A DNA stretch of 16,473 nucleotides from contig JBNLBS010000031.1 in NCBI GenBank assembly GCA_050303415.1, forward strand, positions 1 through 16,473, written 5' to 3'. The notes below the pieces were generated by a model. It searched no databases. It was not told the DNA's origin and was given only the letters and a program-made list of their open reading frames with translations. Position 1 is the first letter of the stretch. Each line of letters starts with the position of its first letter. The translations under genes were made by a program, and so were the position numbers. Below, piece after piece: positions 1 through 7,900 of this stretch. Source of the stretch: JBNLBS01 sp050303415 (GTDB taxonomy: Bacteria > Pseudomonadota > Gammaproteobacteria > Methylococcales > Methylomonadaceae).

Positions 1-195
1 GAAGAAAATGTGGTGGCCGGCGGCGCAGGCAGTGCGGTCAATGAATACCTGCAGGCACAACAAATCCTGATGCCGGTACTAAATATCGGTATTCCCGATG
101 AATTTATCGAGCAAGGAACCCGGGAAGAATTACTGACCCAATGCGGGCTGGATACCGCCGGGATTATTGCCAGTACCGAGCGGTTTTGTGCTTAA
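1..195 (+). CDS. dxs: 1-deoxy-D-xylulose-5-phosphate synthase, C-terminal end (partial)
   Basis: This is the last 64 codons of a gene that starts before the window; the frame is open from base 1 and ends at TAA 193-195. The peptide matches the end of Dxs: an EENVVAGGAGSAVNE segment, then PVLNIGIPDEFIEQGT, then a short tail with CGLDTAGI. These belong to the C-terminal transketolase-type domain. Dxs condenses pyruvate and glyceraldehyde 3-phosphate to DXP, the first step of the MEP isoprenoid pathway, using thiamine diphosphate in the cytosol. The catalytic and cofactor domains are outside the window. Isoprenoid supply links loosely to the nearby ubiquinone hydroxylase, but that gene is on the other strand and separately transcribed. 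The identification rests on recalled family sequence, and I am confident of it. Confidence 0.93.
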   Translation, partial: EENVVAGGAGSAVNEYLQAQQILMPVLNIGIPDEFIEQGTREELLTQCGLDTAGIIASTERFCA

Positions 196-206
196 AAGTG
201 CATTTT

Positions 207-232
207 GGGTGGGCTTAAAGCCCACCCTTTTT
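207..232 (+). terminator. Rho-independent terminator after dxs
   Basis: A perfect 8-bp GC-rich stem, GGGTGGGC (207-214) with GCCCACCC (220-227), encloses a five-base TTAAA loop and is followed by TTTTT (228-232). It lies 11 nt after the dxs stop. Read on the other strand the hairpin has no U tract, so it probably serves dxs only, although it also sits just beyond the end of the convergent protease gene. Confidence 0.92.
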
Positions 233-243
233 CCAACTATAAA

Positions 244-1761
244 CTACTGAACTACAATGCCTGCTTCGCCATCGGCAGTATTTACTGAACCAAAATCCTG
301 AGTTTTCGCATCACCAAATAATGTTTCAGCTGAAGTTCCCCATAATTTAGGTCCAGCCATACCGGATGAAGTAGTATAGCCCCATGAATTAACTGAAATT
401 ATTGGGCCACGACCAGTACTCGTATCCATAGATTGCACCCATGGCCCACCCGAAGAACCACCGGAAAGCTCACAGCTAGCCAACCACCAGTTTACTGTAC
501 CTTCCGTAGACATATCTTCAGCACAATACATAAAATTAGGATCCTCACTATACGAATATCCTAAAGCATAGGTAAAATCGGCACTTGTTGAGCTAGCCTC
601 TCCATCATCAACATCTGGAGATGCAAAACTAACCTGTAGTGAACCGGCTGCCCCATCCAAACTATCAGTACTGGCATTCGTTCCCGAATGCGCCCCTGTG
701 TCATTTACTACATAAAAAGCATAATCCCATTCTATGTTGTCAGGAAAAGTATTGGCTGCCCAATTGGTGTCCACCACTCCAAAAGAAGGAGACCAACAGC
801 CCAAAGGATCATTCGAACAATTTAAATCAGTTCCGCCAGCTGTCGTATCATTCTGGTTTGGAATAAATAAAACATTGCGAGCAAATGCTTTATTGGCATC
901 ATCATAGACACAATGTGCAGCAGTAATAATCACTGAACGTCCAGTCGTTGAATCATCCACCACCGTACCGGAACAAACATAGCCATTCCATGGACCTTTG
1001 CGTTTTGAATTAGCAGGCATTTCAAAATAAATACGACCGGCAGCAGCTTTCACAGCGCCACCTTCTGCCCAATGCGCATTAGTTATAATGTAATCAGCAG
1101 TACCACTTCCCCCTCCAGAGCCACCAGAACCACCAGAACCACCACTAGTATCTACTGTAAAGGAAACAGTTTCAGAGACAGCAGTATTCCCTCCTTTCGC
1201 TGCATTATCTTTAGCAGTCGCTTTCCATGCCCAACTACCGTTAGTAAAACCCTGCAAATCAATACTCCAAACATCTCCATTTTGACTTGGGTTAAATGAT
1301 TGCGTTAAACCGCTGGGGTAAATAATAGTAAATGAGACTGATTTAAGACCACTATCATCAGTGATGACGGCAGAAAAAGCTGAAGAACTACCAATGATTG
1401 AACCATTGCCAGGAGTCATATCAGTAATTGAAGGTTCGAGAAGATCTTCTCCGCCTCCTGGTGTCGGCTTTCCATTAGGAGCAATTCCACCGGGATTTAA
1501 TTCAACTGCCACCTGGTGCCCATAAGGCTCGAACGAACCATCAGGCTTACGAAGATATCCCAAACCACGTTCATCAATCACCAAATCACGTGGAATGGCT
1601 TGCTGGCGTCTTTCCGGTGTCCAGTGTTCGATTACACGCTGAACCTTTGGGTTTAAATGGTTGTTTCTATCTGAATTAATTGGTTGGGCTTGCACTGACC
1701 CAACAAAAAATGCGCCAAAAAAAACACTTATAAAAACCACAAACAGTTTATTACTATTCAT
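244..1761 (-). CDS. Secreted trypsin-like (S1 family) serine protease with Ig-like domain
   Basis: A 505-residue exported protein. Residues 1-25 form a signal peptide (short basic start, hydrophobic core, likely cut after VQA25). Residues about 107-204 look like a bacterial Ig-like beta-sandwich, followed by a Gly/Ser linker (about 206-220). The C-terminal half is a chymotrypsin/trypsin-fold protease: TAAHC gives His283, EWDYAF gives Asp346, and GGSSGGP gives Ser437. The triad is therefore complete and the protein should be an active endopeptidase in the periplasm or outside the cell. Several cysteines (263, 284, 315, 322, 413, 430) could form disulfides. The substrate is unknown. The ATG at 1761 is chosen because it begins the signal peptide; its ribosome binding site is weak. 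The gene is 167 nt downstream of the esterase gene and probably has its own promoter. It converges on dxs. Confidence 0.85.
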   Translation of the reverse strand: MNSNKLFVVFISVFFGAFFVGSVQAQPINSDRNNHLNPKVQRVIEHWTPERRQQAIPRDLVIDERGLGYLRKPDGSFEPYGHQVAVELNPGGIAPNGKPTPGGGEDLLEPSITDMTPGNGSIIGSSSAFSAVITDDSGLKSVSFTIIYPSGLTQSFNPSQNGDVWSIDLQGFTNGSWAWKATAKDNAAKGGNTAVSETVSFTVDTSGGSGGSGGSGGGSGTADYIITNAHWAEGGAVKAAAGRIYFEMPANSKRKGPWNGYVCSGTVVDDSTTGRSVIITAAHCVYDDANKAFARNVLFIPNQNDTTAGGTDLNCSNDPLGCWSPSFGVVDTNWAANTFPDNIEWDYAFYVVNDTGAHSGTNASTDSLDGAAGSLQVSFASPDVDDGEASSTSADFTYALGYSYSEDPNFMYCAEDMSTEGTVNWWLASCELSGGSSGGPWVQSMDTSTGRGPIISVNSWGYTTSSGMAGPKLWGTSAETLFGDAKTQDFGSVNTADGEAGIVVQ

Positions 1762-1815
1762 CTTGCTTTACCGCCCACGCCAAAAACTGGCAATTAAATT
1801 CATAATCATCAATCC

Positions 1816-1843
1816 AGAATAATACAATCAATTTTTTTTTCAA
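1816..1843 (-). promoter_or_regulatory. Candidate sigma-70 promoter for the protease gene
   Basis: On the - strand TTGAAA (1843-1838) and TATTCT (1821-1816) are 16 nt apart, about 55 nt upstream of the protease ATG. The -35 hexamer matches consensus at five positions and the -10 at four. The stretch is AT-rich, so chance matches are likely. The rest of the 1762-1928 gap shows no clear terminator or RNA. Confidence 0.35.
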
Positions 1844-1928
1844 TTGTACAAAGGTACTAATTAACCTTATCGCCCAAAACATTTAACTCTTTAAAATAAT
1901 TGCATCCAGCACTATAGGAAAATATTTA

Positions 1929-2810
1929 TCATGCATTTTCTGTTAAGAAAAAATCTATCAGCATTTTATTGATACCCGGCCATTTTGAATGGGGCAACGT
2001 TCCTTCACAATACCAGGTTTTGGTATTGTCGGCGCAATCGGGATATGCAATACAGCCATTATCCAGTTTTTCCGGGATCGGGCCGCATTCATTACAGGCT
2101 GCCCACCAGCCTGATGTTTGCTCACCATAACCAGGAAAAAGACGGTCTTTTTTACTGTGCATGACCATCACTGAAATAGGATCGGGACATTGACGATCCC
2201 TTAAGTCAGAATAATCAATTCCGGCTGCACTCGGTGCAATAGCTGAGGGAATATGCTTGGTGCCAGACATAAATGCCAAAGCCATGCTCACTGTCCCGCC
2301 ATCAGAATGGCCGGTTAGATAAGTTCGCTTTTGATCTATACACCATTTTCCAGCTATTTGGCCGGGGATTTTTCCCAGTTCTATGGTTGATGTCGGTGAT
2401 AATTCAGAATGATCAGCATAGGCAACAATAAAGCCAGCCTGAGTTGCTTGATACGTTAAACCAGTCAATTTCTCAGTGCGTGCCCGGTTACTCCCTGCAG
2501 GGGCATAAACCATCAATAAAGGATGGGCAATGCGGGCATCATAATTTGAAGGCGTACGGACGTTATATTTAATACCATCAGTCGTAGTTTCACCATAAAT
2601 AGCACCCACCTTCCCAGTTTTACTCCCTGCGGCACATTGTACCTGCTTCGAGCCTGAAGCATAACTGGCTTGTCCCAGACGTACAAACTCATCATCGTCT
2701 TCGGTAAAAAAAACCGTCATTGTTAGGACAATAGGCAATAAAAAAATACCTAACACGATCAGGTTTCGCCGGGTCAAATAAGGTTTCAGTTTATTGATCT
2801 GTTGACTCAT
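1929..2810 (-). CDS. Membrane-anchored PHB depolymerase-like / CE1-like esterase
   Basis: A 293-residue alpha/beta hydrolase. A basic start (KLKPYLTRRN) and a hydrophobic stretch at about residues 16-35 form a signal anchor, putting the catalytic part in the periplasm. The nucleophile elbow is GHSDGG (Ser169); Asp222 in HSKKDRLFP and His274 in LPHSKWP complete a plausible triad. The sequence around YAPAGSNRART and the late Cys-rich region (WWAACNECGPI, CIAYPDC) resemble the LpqC / polyhydroxybutyrate depolymerase-type esterases, which cleave polyester or feruloyl esters; the real substrate cannot be read here. I chose the ATG at 2810, with GGAG nine bases upstream, over in-frame GTG (2813) and TTG (2816); the GTG has the same GGAG at six bases and remains possible. 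The gene follows the exported protein gene by 41 nt and is probably in one operon with it. Confidence 0.75.
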   Translation of the reverse strand: MSQQINKLKPYLTRRNLIVLGIFLLPIVLTMTVFFTEDDDEFVRLGQASYASGSKQVQCAAGSKTGKVGAIYGETTTDGIKYNVRTPSNYDARIAHPLLMVYAPAGSNRARTEKLTGLTYQATQAGFIVAYADHSELSPTSTIELGKIPGQIAGKWCIDQKRTYLTGHSDGGTVSMALAFMSGTKHIPSAIAPSAAGIDYSDLRDRQCPDPISVMVMHSKKDRLFPGYGEQTSGWWAACNECGPIPEKLDNGCIAYPDCADNTKTWYCEGTLPHSKWPGINKMLIDFFLTENA

Positions 2811-2851
2811 CACCAATCACTCCGATATTCAGCATTAAAACGTTAATACGG

Positions 2852-3451
2852 TTAATTTTCTGAAGATTTTTCAGTTTTGTCATCATTCGCTTTATACAGC
2901 GTATATAGAAACAAACCGATGACAATCATAAGCGTTAATATCAACAAAAGTTTACCGTAGTTAATCTTCAGCTCTTCCTCCTGGCCCACTACAAAAGGAA
3001 TATGCTGATCCAGTTTTTCACCTTTATGCACAATGGTAATATGCGCCAAATAATCGCCCGCTCCATATTTACTAAAATCAACTAAAGCATTCATCGATCC
3101 CGATTTGATTTTTTTCGGCTCTTGATAAAACACTCGTGTTCCATCAGGTTCTTTGGTTATCTCAAATTCAATAGTGACATTGCGAAGCTTCTTGCCTTCA
3201 TAATCAAAAACCAGATTAGTTTGTCCAATATCTGGAATAGCCTCACAATAGGTTTTACCTCCGGTCGTATTTGGCGTATAAGCAGAAAAATGTATCCATT
3301 CATAGCCTACCTTAATTCTACACTGATCAACCTCATCAACATTTGCACCACGATGGGCATGTGCAAACCCAGGTGTAAGCAAAATAACAAAGCAAAGTAT
3401 TATCAGCTTTTTTACTTCAGAATATTTCGACCTTATCATTTTTTGTTTCAT
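2852..3451 (-). CDS. Exported, C-terminally membrane-anchored protein of unknown function
   Basis: A 199-residue protein that I cannot place in a named family. A signal peptide (about 1-32) ends in FAHA, so cleavage after Ala32 would leave a mature protein starting His33-Arg-Gly. The middle looks like a beta-rich domain, with Cys44 and Cys69 as a possible disulfide pair and a conserved-looking stretch VGYEWIHFSAY. A hydrophobic helix at about 167-186 anchors it to the inner membrane, leaving a short charged tail (KANDDKTEKSSEN) in the cytosol. The ATG at 3451 is preferred because GAGG lies six bases before it; the in-frame TTG at 3463 has none. It lies 72 nt after the ubiquinone hydroxylase gene and 41 nt before the esterase gene, so these may be co-transcribed. 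An N-terminal histidine recalls copper-binding CopC and LPMO-type proteins, but that is inference. Confidence 0.7.
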   Translation of the reverse strand: MKQKMIRSKYSEVKKLIILCFVILLTPGFAHAHRGANVDEVDQCRIKVGYEWIHFSAYTPNTTGGKTYCEAIPDIGQTNLVFDYEGKKLRNVTIEFEITKEPDGTRVFYQEPKKIKSGSMNALVDFSKYGAGDYLAHITIVHKGEKLDQHIPFVVGQEEELKINYGKLLLILTLMIVIGLFLYTLYKANDDKTEKSSEN

Positions 3452-3523
3452 TACAAACCTCAACTACTTTGCTTACTTCCAGTTAAAAATACTTAGCTCC
3501 TATTCCCTGAAGTTAAATTCGTA

Positions 3524-4750
3524 TTAGATAATAGTTTTACCCTGTGCCAATTTGGGTAATTTACCACCCAAGCCCATGGCTTCTTTCATTACTTTCTTTT
3601 TTGCCGGTTTAATTCTTTCTGCCAAGCCTAAGCTTAAATTGCGCAAAAACTTAACCGGTAAAACTTTATTGCTGAACACACGATAAAAAACATCCATCAC
3701 CGTCATCATTTTAAGATTTTCGTTGCGACGGGATTTTTCATATCGTTTTAATACAGATAAGTCGGCAATATTCCTGCCTTTTTTATCCGCTTCCACCAAG
3801 GTCTGCGCCAATGCCGCCGCATCAAGCAAACCGATATTCACCCCTTGACCTGCTAATGGGTTAATCATATGTGCAGCATCACCGACCAATGCAACACCTG
3901 CTTTTACATATTCTTGCGCATGCTGTCTTTTTAATGGAAAACTGGCCACACCCAATATTTGCTTTATTTGGCCTAAACAATCTGGAAATGTTTCAACTAA
4001 TTCCCTGAGTAACGCTTCTTCAGGCAAGGCTTTTAAGCGTTTGACCTCATCCGGGGAGTTGTACCAGACGATAGAACCATAGTTTCCGGTTAGCGGTAAA
4101 AATGCCTGCGGGCCGCTAGGTACAAAGCGCTGCCAGGTAATATCCTGTTGACCATACTCCGTTTCAATATAAATCACCATAGCGTGCTGCTGATAATCCC
4201 AACTGGTCACCCCCAAGCCCACTGTTTGCCGAACACGGGACTGCCCTCCGTCAGCAGCAACCAATAATTTGGTAGTCAAAATTCGACCATCATCCAGTTC
4301 CAGTTCAGAGCGTTGATGAACCATATCAGTCATATAGTTGATCTTGCTGATAGTAGCCGGACAAATAAGTTCGACATTGTCGAACGCTTCCAGACGCTCT
4401 AATAAGGCTAATTGCGTAACCCGGTTTTCAACGATAAAGCCTAATTCGGAATAACCGATATCATCACTGTTAAATTCGGTATCACCCGCTGTCTCCCAAA
4501 CCCGCATCCGTTTGAAAGGACAACATCGCCTACTAGTAACACCACCCCAGGCACCAACTGTTTGCAAAATTTTTTTTGATGCAATACTTAAAGCGGAAAC
4601 CCTTAAATCATGCGGTTGATCATCGGCAAATGCATCCGGCATCTGTTGCTCAACCACGGCCACTTTTAATCTGCTCCCACCCAAGCTACAGCCTACCGCA
4701 GCACCGACCATGCCGCCACCAACAATCACTACATCAAAATTTTCTTTCAT
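3524..4750 (-). CDS. ubiF: FAD-dependent ubiquinone-biosynthesis hydroxylase, UbiF-like (UbiH/UbiF/UbiI family)
   Basis: A 408-residue class A flavoprotein monooxygenase. The Rossmann motif GGGMVG binds FAD at about residues 11-16, the AADGGQSRVR motif is at 165-174, and the second FAD motif GDAAHMINPLAGQG is at 290-303. The family hydroxylates the polyprenyl ring during ubiquinone synthesis, using O2 and NAD(P)H at the inner membrane. Among the Escherichia coli paralogues it reads most like UbiF (C6 hydroxylase): shared features include TWQ-F-P-GP-AFLPL, IVWYNSP and FSN--LP-KFLRNL--GLAER. UbiH or UbiI function cannot be excluded without alignment. The length is slightly above UbiF because of a Lys-rich tail. 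No strong ribosome binding site precedes the ATG, but the start fits the FAD fold. It is the first gene of a - strand series and is divergent from gltB. Confidence 0.83.
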   Translation of the reverse strand: MKENFDVVIVGGGMVGAAVGCSLGGSRLKVAVVEQQMPDAFADDQPHDLRVSALSIASKKILQTVGAWGGVTSRRCCPFKRMRVWETAGDTEFNSDDIGYSELGFIVENRVTQLALLERLEAFDNVELICPATISKINYMTDMVHQRSELELDDGRILTTKLLVAADGGQSRVRQTVGLGVTSWDYQQHAMVIYIETEYGQQDITWQRFVPSGPQAFLPLTGNYGSIVWYNSPDEVKRLKALPEEALLRELVETFPDCLGQIKQILGVASFPLKRQHAQEYVKAGVALVGDAAHMINPLAGQGVNIGLLDAAALAQTLVEADKKGRNIADLSVLKRYEKSRRNENLKMMTVMDVFYRVFSNKVLPVKFLRNLSLGLAERIKPAKKKVMKEAMGLGGKLPKLAQGKTII

Positions 4751-4797
4751 ATTTTTTAAGTTATTAACCTATTTATAAGGATTTTATAGACACAGAT

Positions 4798-4825
4798 AGA
4801 ATATAAGCAAGCCGACCAATGACAA
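4798..4825 (-). promoter_or_regulatory. Candidate sigma-70 promoter for the ubiF-like gene
   Basis: On the - strand TTGTCA (4825-4820) and TATTCT (4803-4798) are separated by 16 nt, placing a start about 40 nt before the ATG. The hexamers match consensus at five and four positions. The 248-nt divergent spacer (4751-4998) must also hold the gltB promoter, but I see no convincing pair on the + strand. Confidence 0.4.
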
Positions 4826-4981
4826 AACCTACCGAATCTGATACAATTGAGCAGTTTCACTAATCTAAATTTACATTTGGCAAACAAAAATCTGTAAGTG
4901 CTTGAGATTCAGCCCCTAAAGGCCAGACTCTAACATGCTAAATGAAAAAAAACTATATGAACTGCCAATAAATGGCATGAC

Positions 4982-4990
4982 AGGAAAGGG
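4982..4990 (+). promoter_or_regulatory. Ribosome binding site deciding the gltB start
   Basis: The purine stretch AGGAAAGGG ends eight bases before ATG 4999, supporting that start over the in-frame TTG at 4996. A nearer ATG at 4991 is out of frame and stops after two codons (ATG AAT TGA), its TGA overlapping the gltB ATG as TGATG. A small hairpin, TGCCA 4963-4967 with TGGCA 4973-4977, lies just before the site. Confidence 0.6.
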
Positions 4991-4998
4991 ATGAATTG

Positions 4999-7900
4999 AT
5001 GACTACAAATTCCCAACAAGACAACATAGAACAGATGCTTTATAACCCTGATTTATCACAAGATAGCTGTGGCGTGGGCTTTATCACCCATAAGCAAAGC
5101 AAACAAACTCACGACTTATTAGTAAAATCACATGAAGCATTATGCACCATTCCTCATCGTGGAGGTATGAGCGCTGAAGGTATAGGTGATGGCGCAGGGG
5201 TTAACTTTGATCTTTCATTAAAATTCTTCCGCAAAATTACCGGCGACAACTCGCTAGAAATAGGTCAATTTGCTGTTGCGAATTTCTTTTTTCCTGAAAA
5301 TCATAACAACGATTCATTAGCATCCGATTTAATTGAAAAGCATTTCAAAGCCTTTAATCTACCCATTATTAAATGGCGAGACGTACCTGTTGATAGTTCA
5401 GTCATCAATGCTGCGGCAATTAAAGCCCAGTTACCGATTAAGCAGTTAATCTTTGGCCGTCCCAGCGACATGAAAGAGGCCAGCCATGAGGAATTTGAAA
5501 GATATATTCAAAAGGCTTTACTGGATATAGAAGCAGAAGGTTTCAATAATGATCAACTTGAAGGTTTCTATCCTTTATCCATGAGCTCTCGCACTCAGGT
5601 TTATAAAGGCAGGCTGAATTCAAATGAAGTCATCCCTTATTTCAAAGACTTGTACGATACCGATCACGAAATACATACCCTGTTTTTCCATACTCGTTTT
5701 TCCACCAATACCGCCCCGGCAACTATGATGGCTCAGCCATTCCGCTATATGGCGCACAATGGTGAACTGAATACCGACAAGAAAAACCGCTTAAGCGAAA
5801 ATGCGATTGCACGTCAGCACAATAAGCATATTGTTTTCCCATGCGGACAATCCGATTCCGGTCGCCTGGATCAAACTCTGACACGTCGAATCAATGAAGA
5901 TGAACTGGATATTGTTACCGCAGTATTGGCTATGATGCCGCCTGCCTGGGAAAACGATACCACGTTATCAGACGACGTTCGTGCCATGCTGGAATATTTC
6001 AGTTTATACGAAGAAAAAAATGACGGTCCTGCTGCACTTATTTTTAATGACGGCATTCGTGTCGGCGCCCGCCTGGATCGCCTGGGCCTTAGACCATTAC
6101 GCTCAGTAGAAACTGAAGATTATCTGGCGGTTATGTCCGAATCCGGACAAATAGACTTTCCGGCGGAAGATGTATTAATGCGCGGCCGTATTGAAGCTGG
6201 CGGCATGTTATATTTTGACCATGAAAAAAGGCAAGCTTTTAACAGCCATGAAGTCATGGAACGCCTGGCACAGGAAAAAGACTATAAAGCCCTGCTTAAA
6301 CAACGCAGCCTGCATCTTAATGAGCTGCCTGAAGTGGCTTTATCAGAACTGTGCAATCAACACGAATTTACTCCCGATCAACAACATACTGCTTATTCGC
6401 TAAACCAGGAAAGCTTTAAGTTTCTGCTGGACCCTATGCTAACCAGCGGTATGGAAAAAATTTCTGCCATGGGTTATGGCATAGCGCCGAACGCTTTATC
6501 GGGTGCCGAAGGCGGTATGTCACGTTATTTCAGCCAGCGCTTTGCTCAGGTAACCAATCCGCCACTGGACTCAATTCGTGAAAGTGACGGCATGACCTTG
6601 CGCGTTGCACTGGGGGCCAAACCGACCTTTTCTGATGAAAAAAGCAAACAACTTGTAATCAACTCACCGGTACTGCAACGCACTCAGCTTGAACAAATTC
6701 GCAGGCAAAAAGATGTCAGCGTTGTGACGATAGATGCCCTCTATGCACCTCACCTGACAGATGCCAAAGCCAATGAAAAAGCTCTATTAGCGGCCCTGGA
6801 AAGCGCCTGCCAGCAGGTGGAACAAGCAGCACGCAATAATGTTGGTATTATTATTTTGTCCGATATCAATATCAACAAAGAAAAAGCTGCCATCCCTGCA
6901 ATATTAATGATTGCAGCAGCAAATCAACACATGGTAAATAAGGGTTTACGTTTTAACTCATCCCTGATTGCCGAAACCGGCCAAGCGGCCAGCGCACACG
7001 ATGTCGCTACCATTTTGGGTTTTGGCGCATCAGCCATCTGTCCGTTAAGCGTTCATAACCGTGTTATCACACACTATCCTGAAGCTGAACAACAAAAAGT
7101 GCTGGACAACTTTCAAAAAGCGGTCGAAAAATCGCTGATGAAAACCATGGGTAAATTCGGACTGTGTACCGCAGAAAGCTATATAGGCGGTGAATTTTTT
7201 GAGTCCAACTATCTGGATACCGATGAAGCGGTTTTAAAACCTTATTTTCCCAACATTCATTCTTCCGTTGGCGGCGTACAGTTTGCCGACATTGCCAAAA
7301 GCGCAACCGAATGGCATGAAAAAGCCTTTTCCATCAAAGAAGAAAAAGATATTCCTTTTTTGGGCCTGTTTAAAGAACGCCAGGAAGGTGCGGGACATAC
7401 TTTTGGTAACACTGCGGTCAGAGAATATATCAATATGACCGATGAGGATATTCTTTATATCCCCAAAGAAAACCGAAACCGCGCCCCGCAAGCCAGCGAT
7501 ACAGCTTACCTGGACTTTGGTTACGAAAAGCGCACCCCCGAACAAATTGATGCTTTCGGTATTACCCCGGCCTACCGAAGCTTTACTAAAAACCTGTATC
7601 TTGAGCGTGACTCAAGACCTGCCGCACTGCGCGATGTAGTCGCCTTCCCGGCAGATATCAGTGACGCCCAAAATTGTGAAGAGTTTGACCGCATTTTAGG
7701 TAAACAAAACCTGAAAGGTAATAACAATTACTTAATTCGCGGCCTGAAAGTGATTCAGGAAAACGATGTGGCTTTCACGATTTCTTTTACCGGCAACAAC
7801 GATTCAGAACGCCTGGTTCAGCTCGCACAGCACTTTAATAATCGTTTTGATACCACGGATTTCAGCCTGACTGTCGATAAAAAAAGCATCAGTGTTCGCG

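Noticed and set aside
1831..1840. Run of nine T bases as a phase-variation tract
   Set aside because: It lies in an AT-rich spacer, not in a coding region, and a single homopolymer gives no evidence of variation.
2814..2816. TTG as the start of the esterase gene
   Set aside because: GGAG would be only three bases away; the ATG at 2810 has a more normal spacing and loses no conserved sequence.
3122..3496. Open + strand frame of 124 codons antisense to the exported protein gene
   Set aside because: It has no recognisable motif and lies opposite a gene with a signal peptide, a membrane helix and a good ribosome binding site.
4877..4905. Possible sigma-54 promoter (TTGGCA...) upstream of gltB
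   Set aside because: The GG and GC elements do not have the required spacing, and no other convincing promoter pair appears on the + strand.
7067..7545. Overlapping - strand open frames inside gltB
   Set aside because: The gltB frame is continuous and carries conserved domains here; the opposite frames show no family features.
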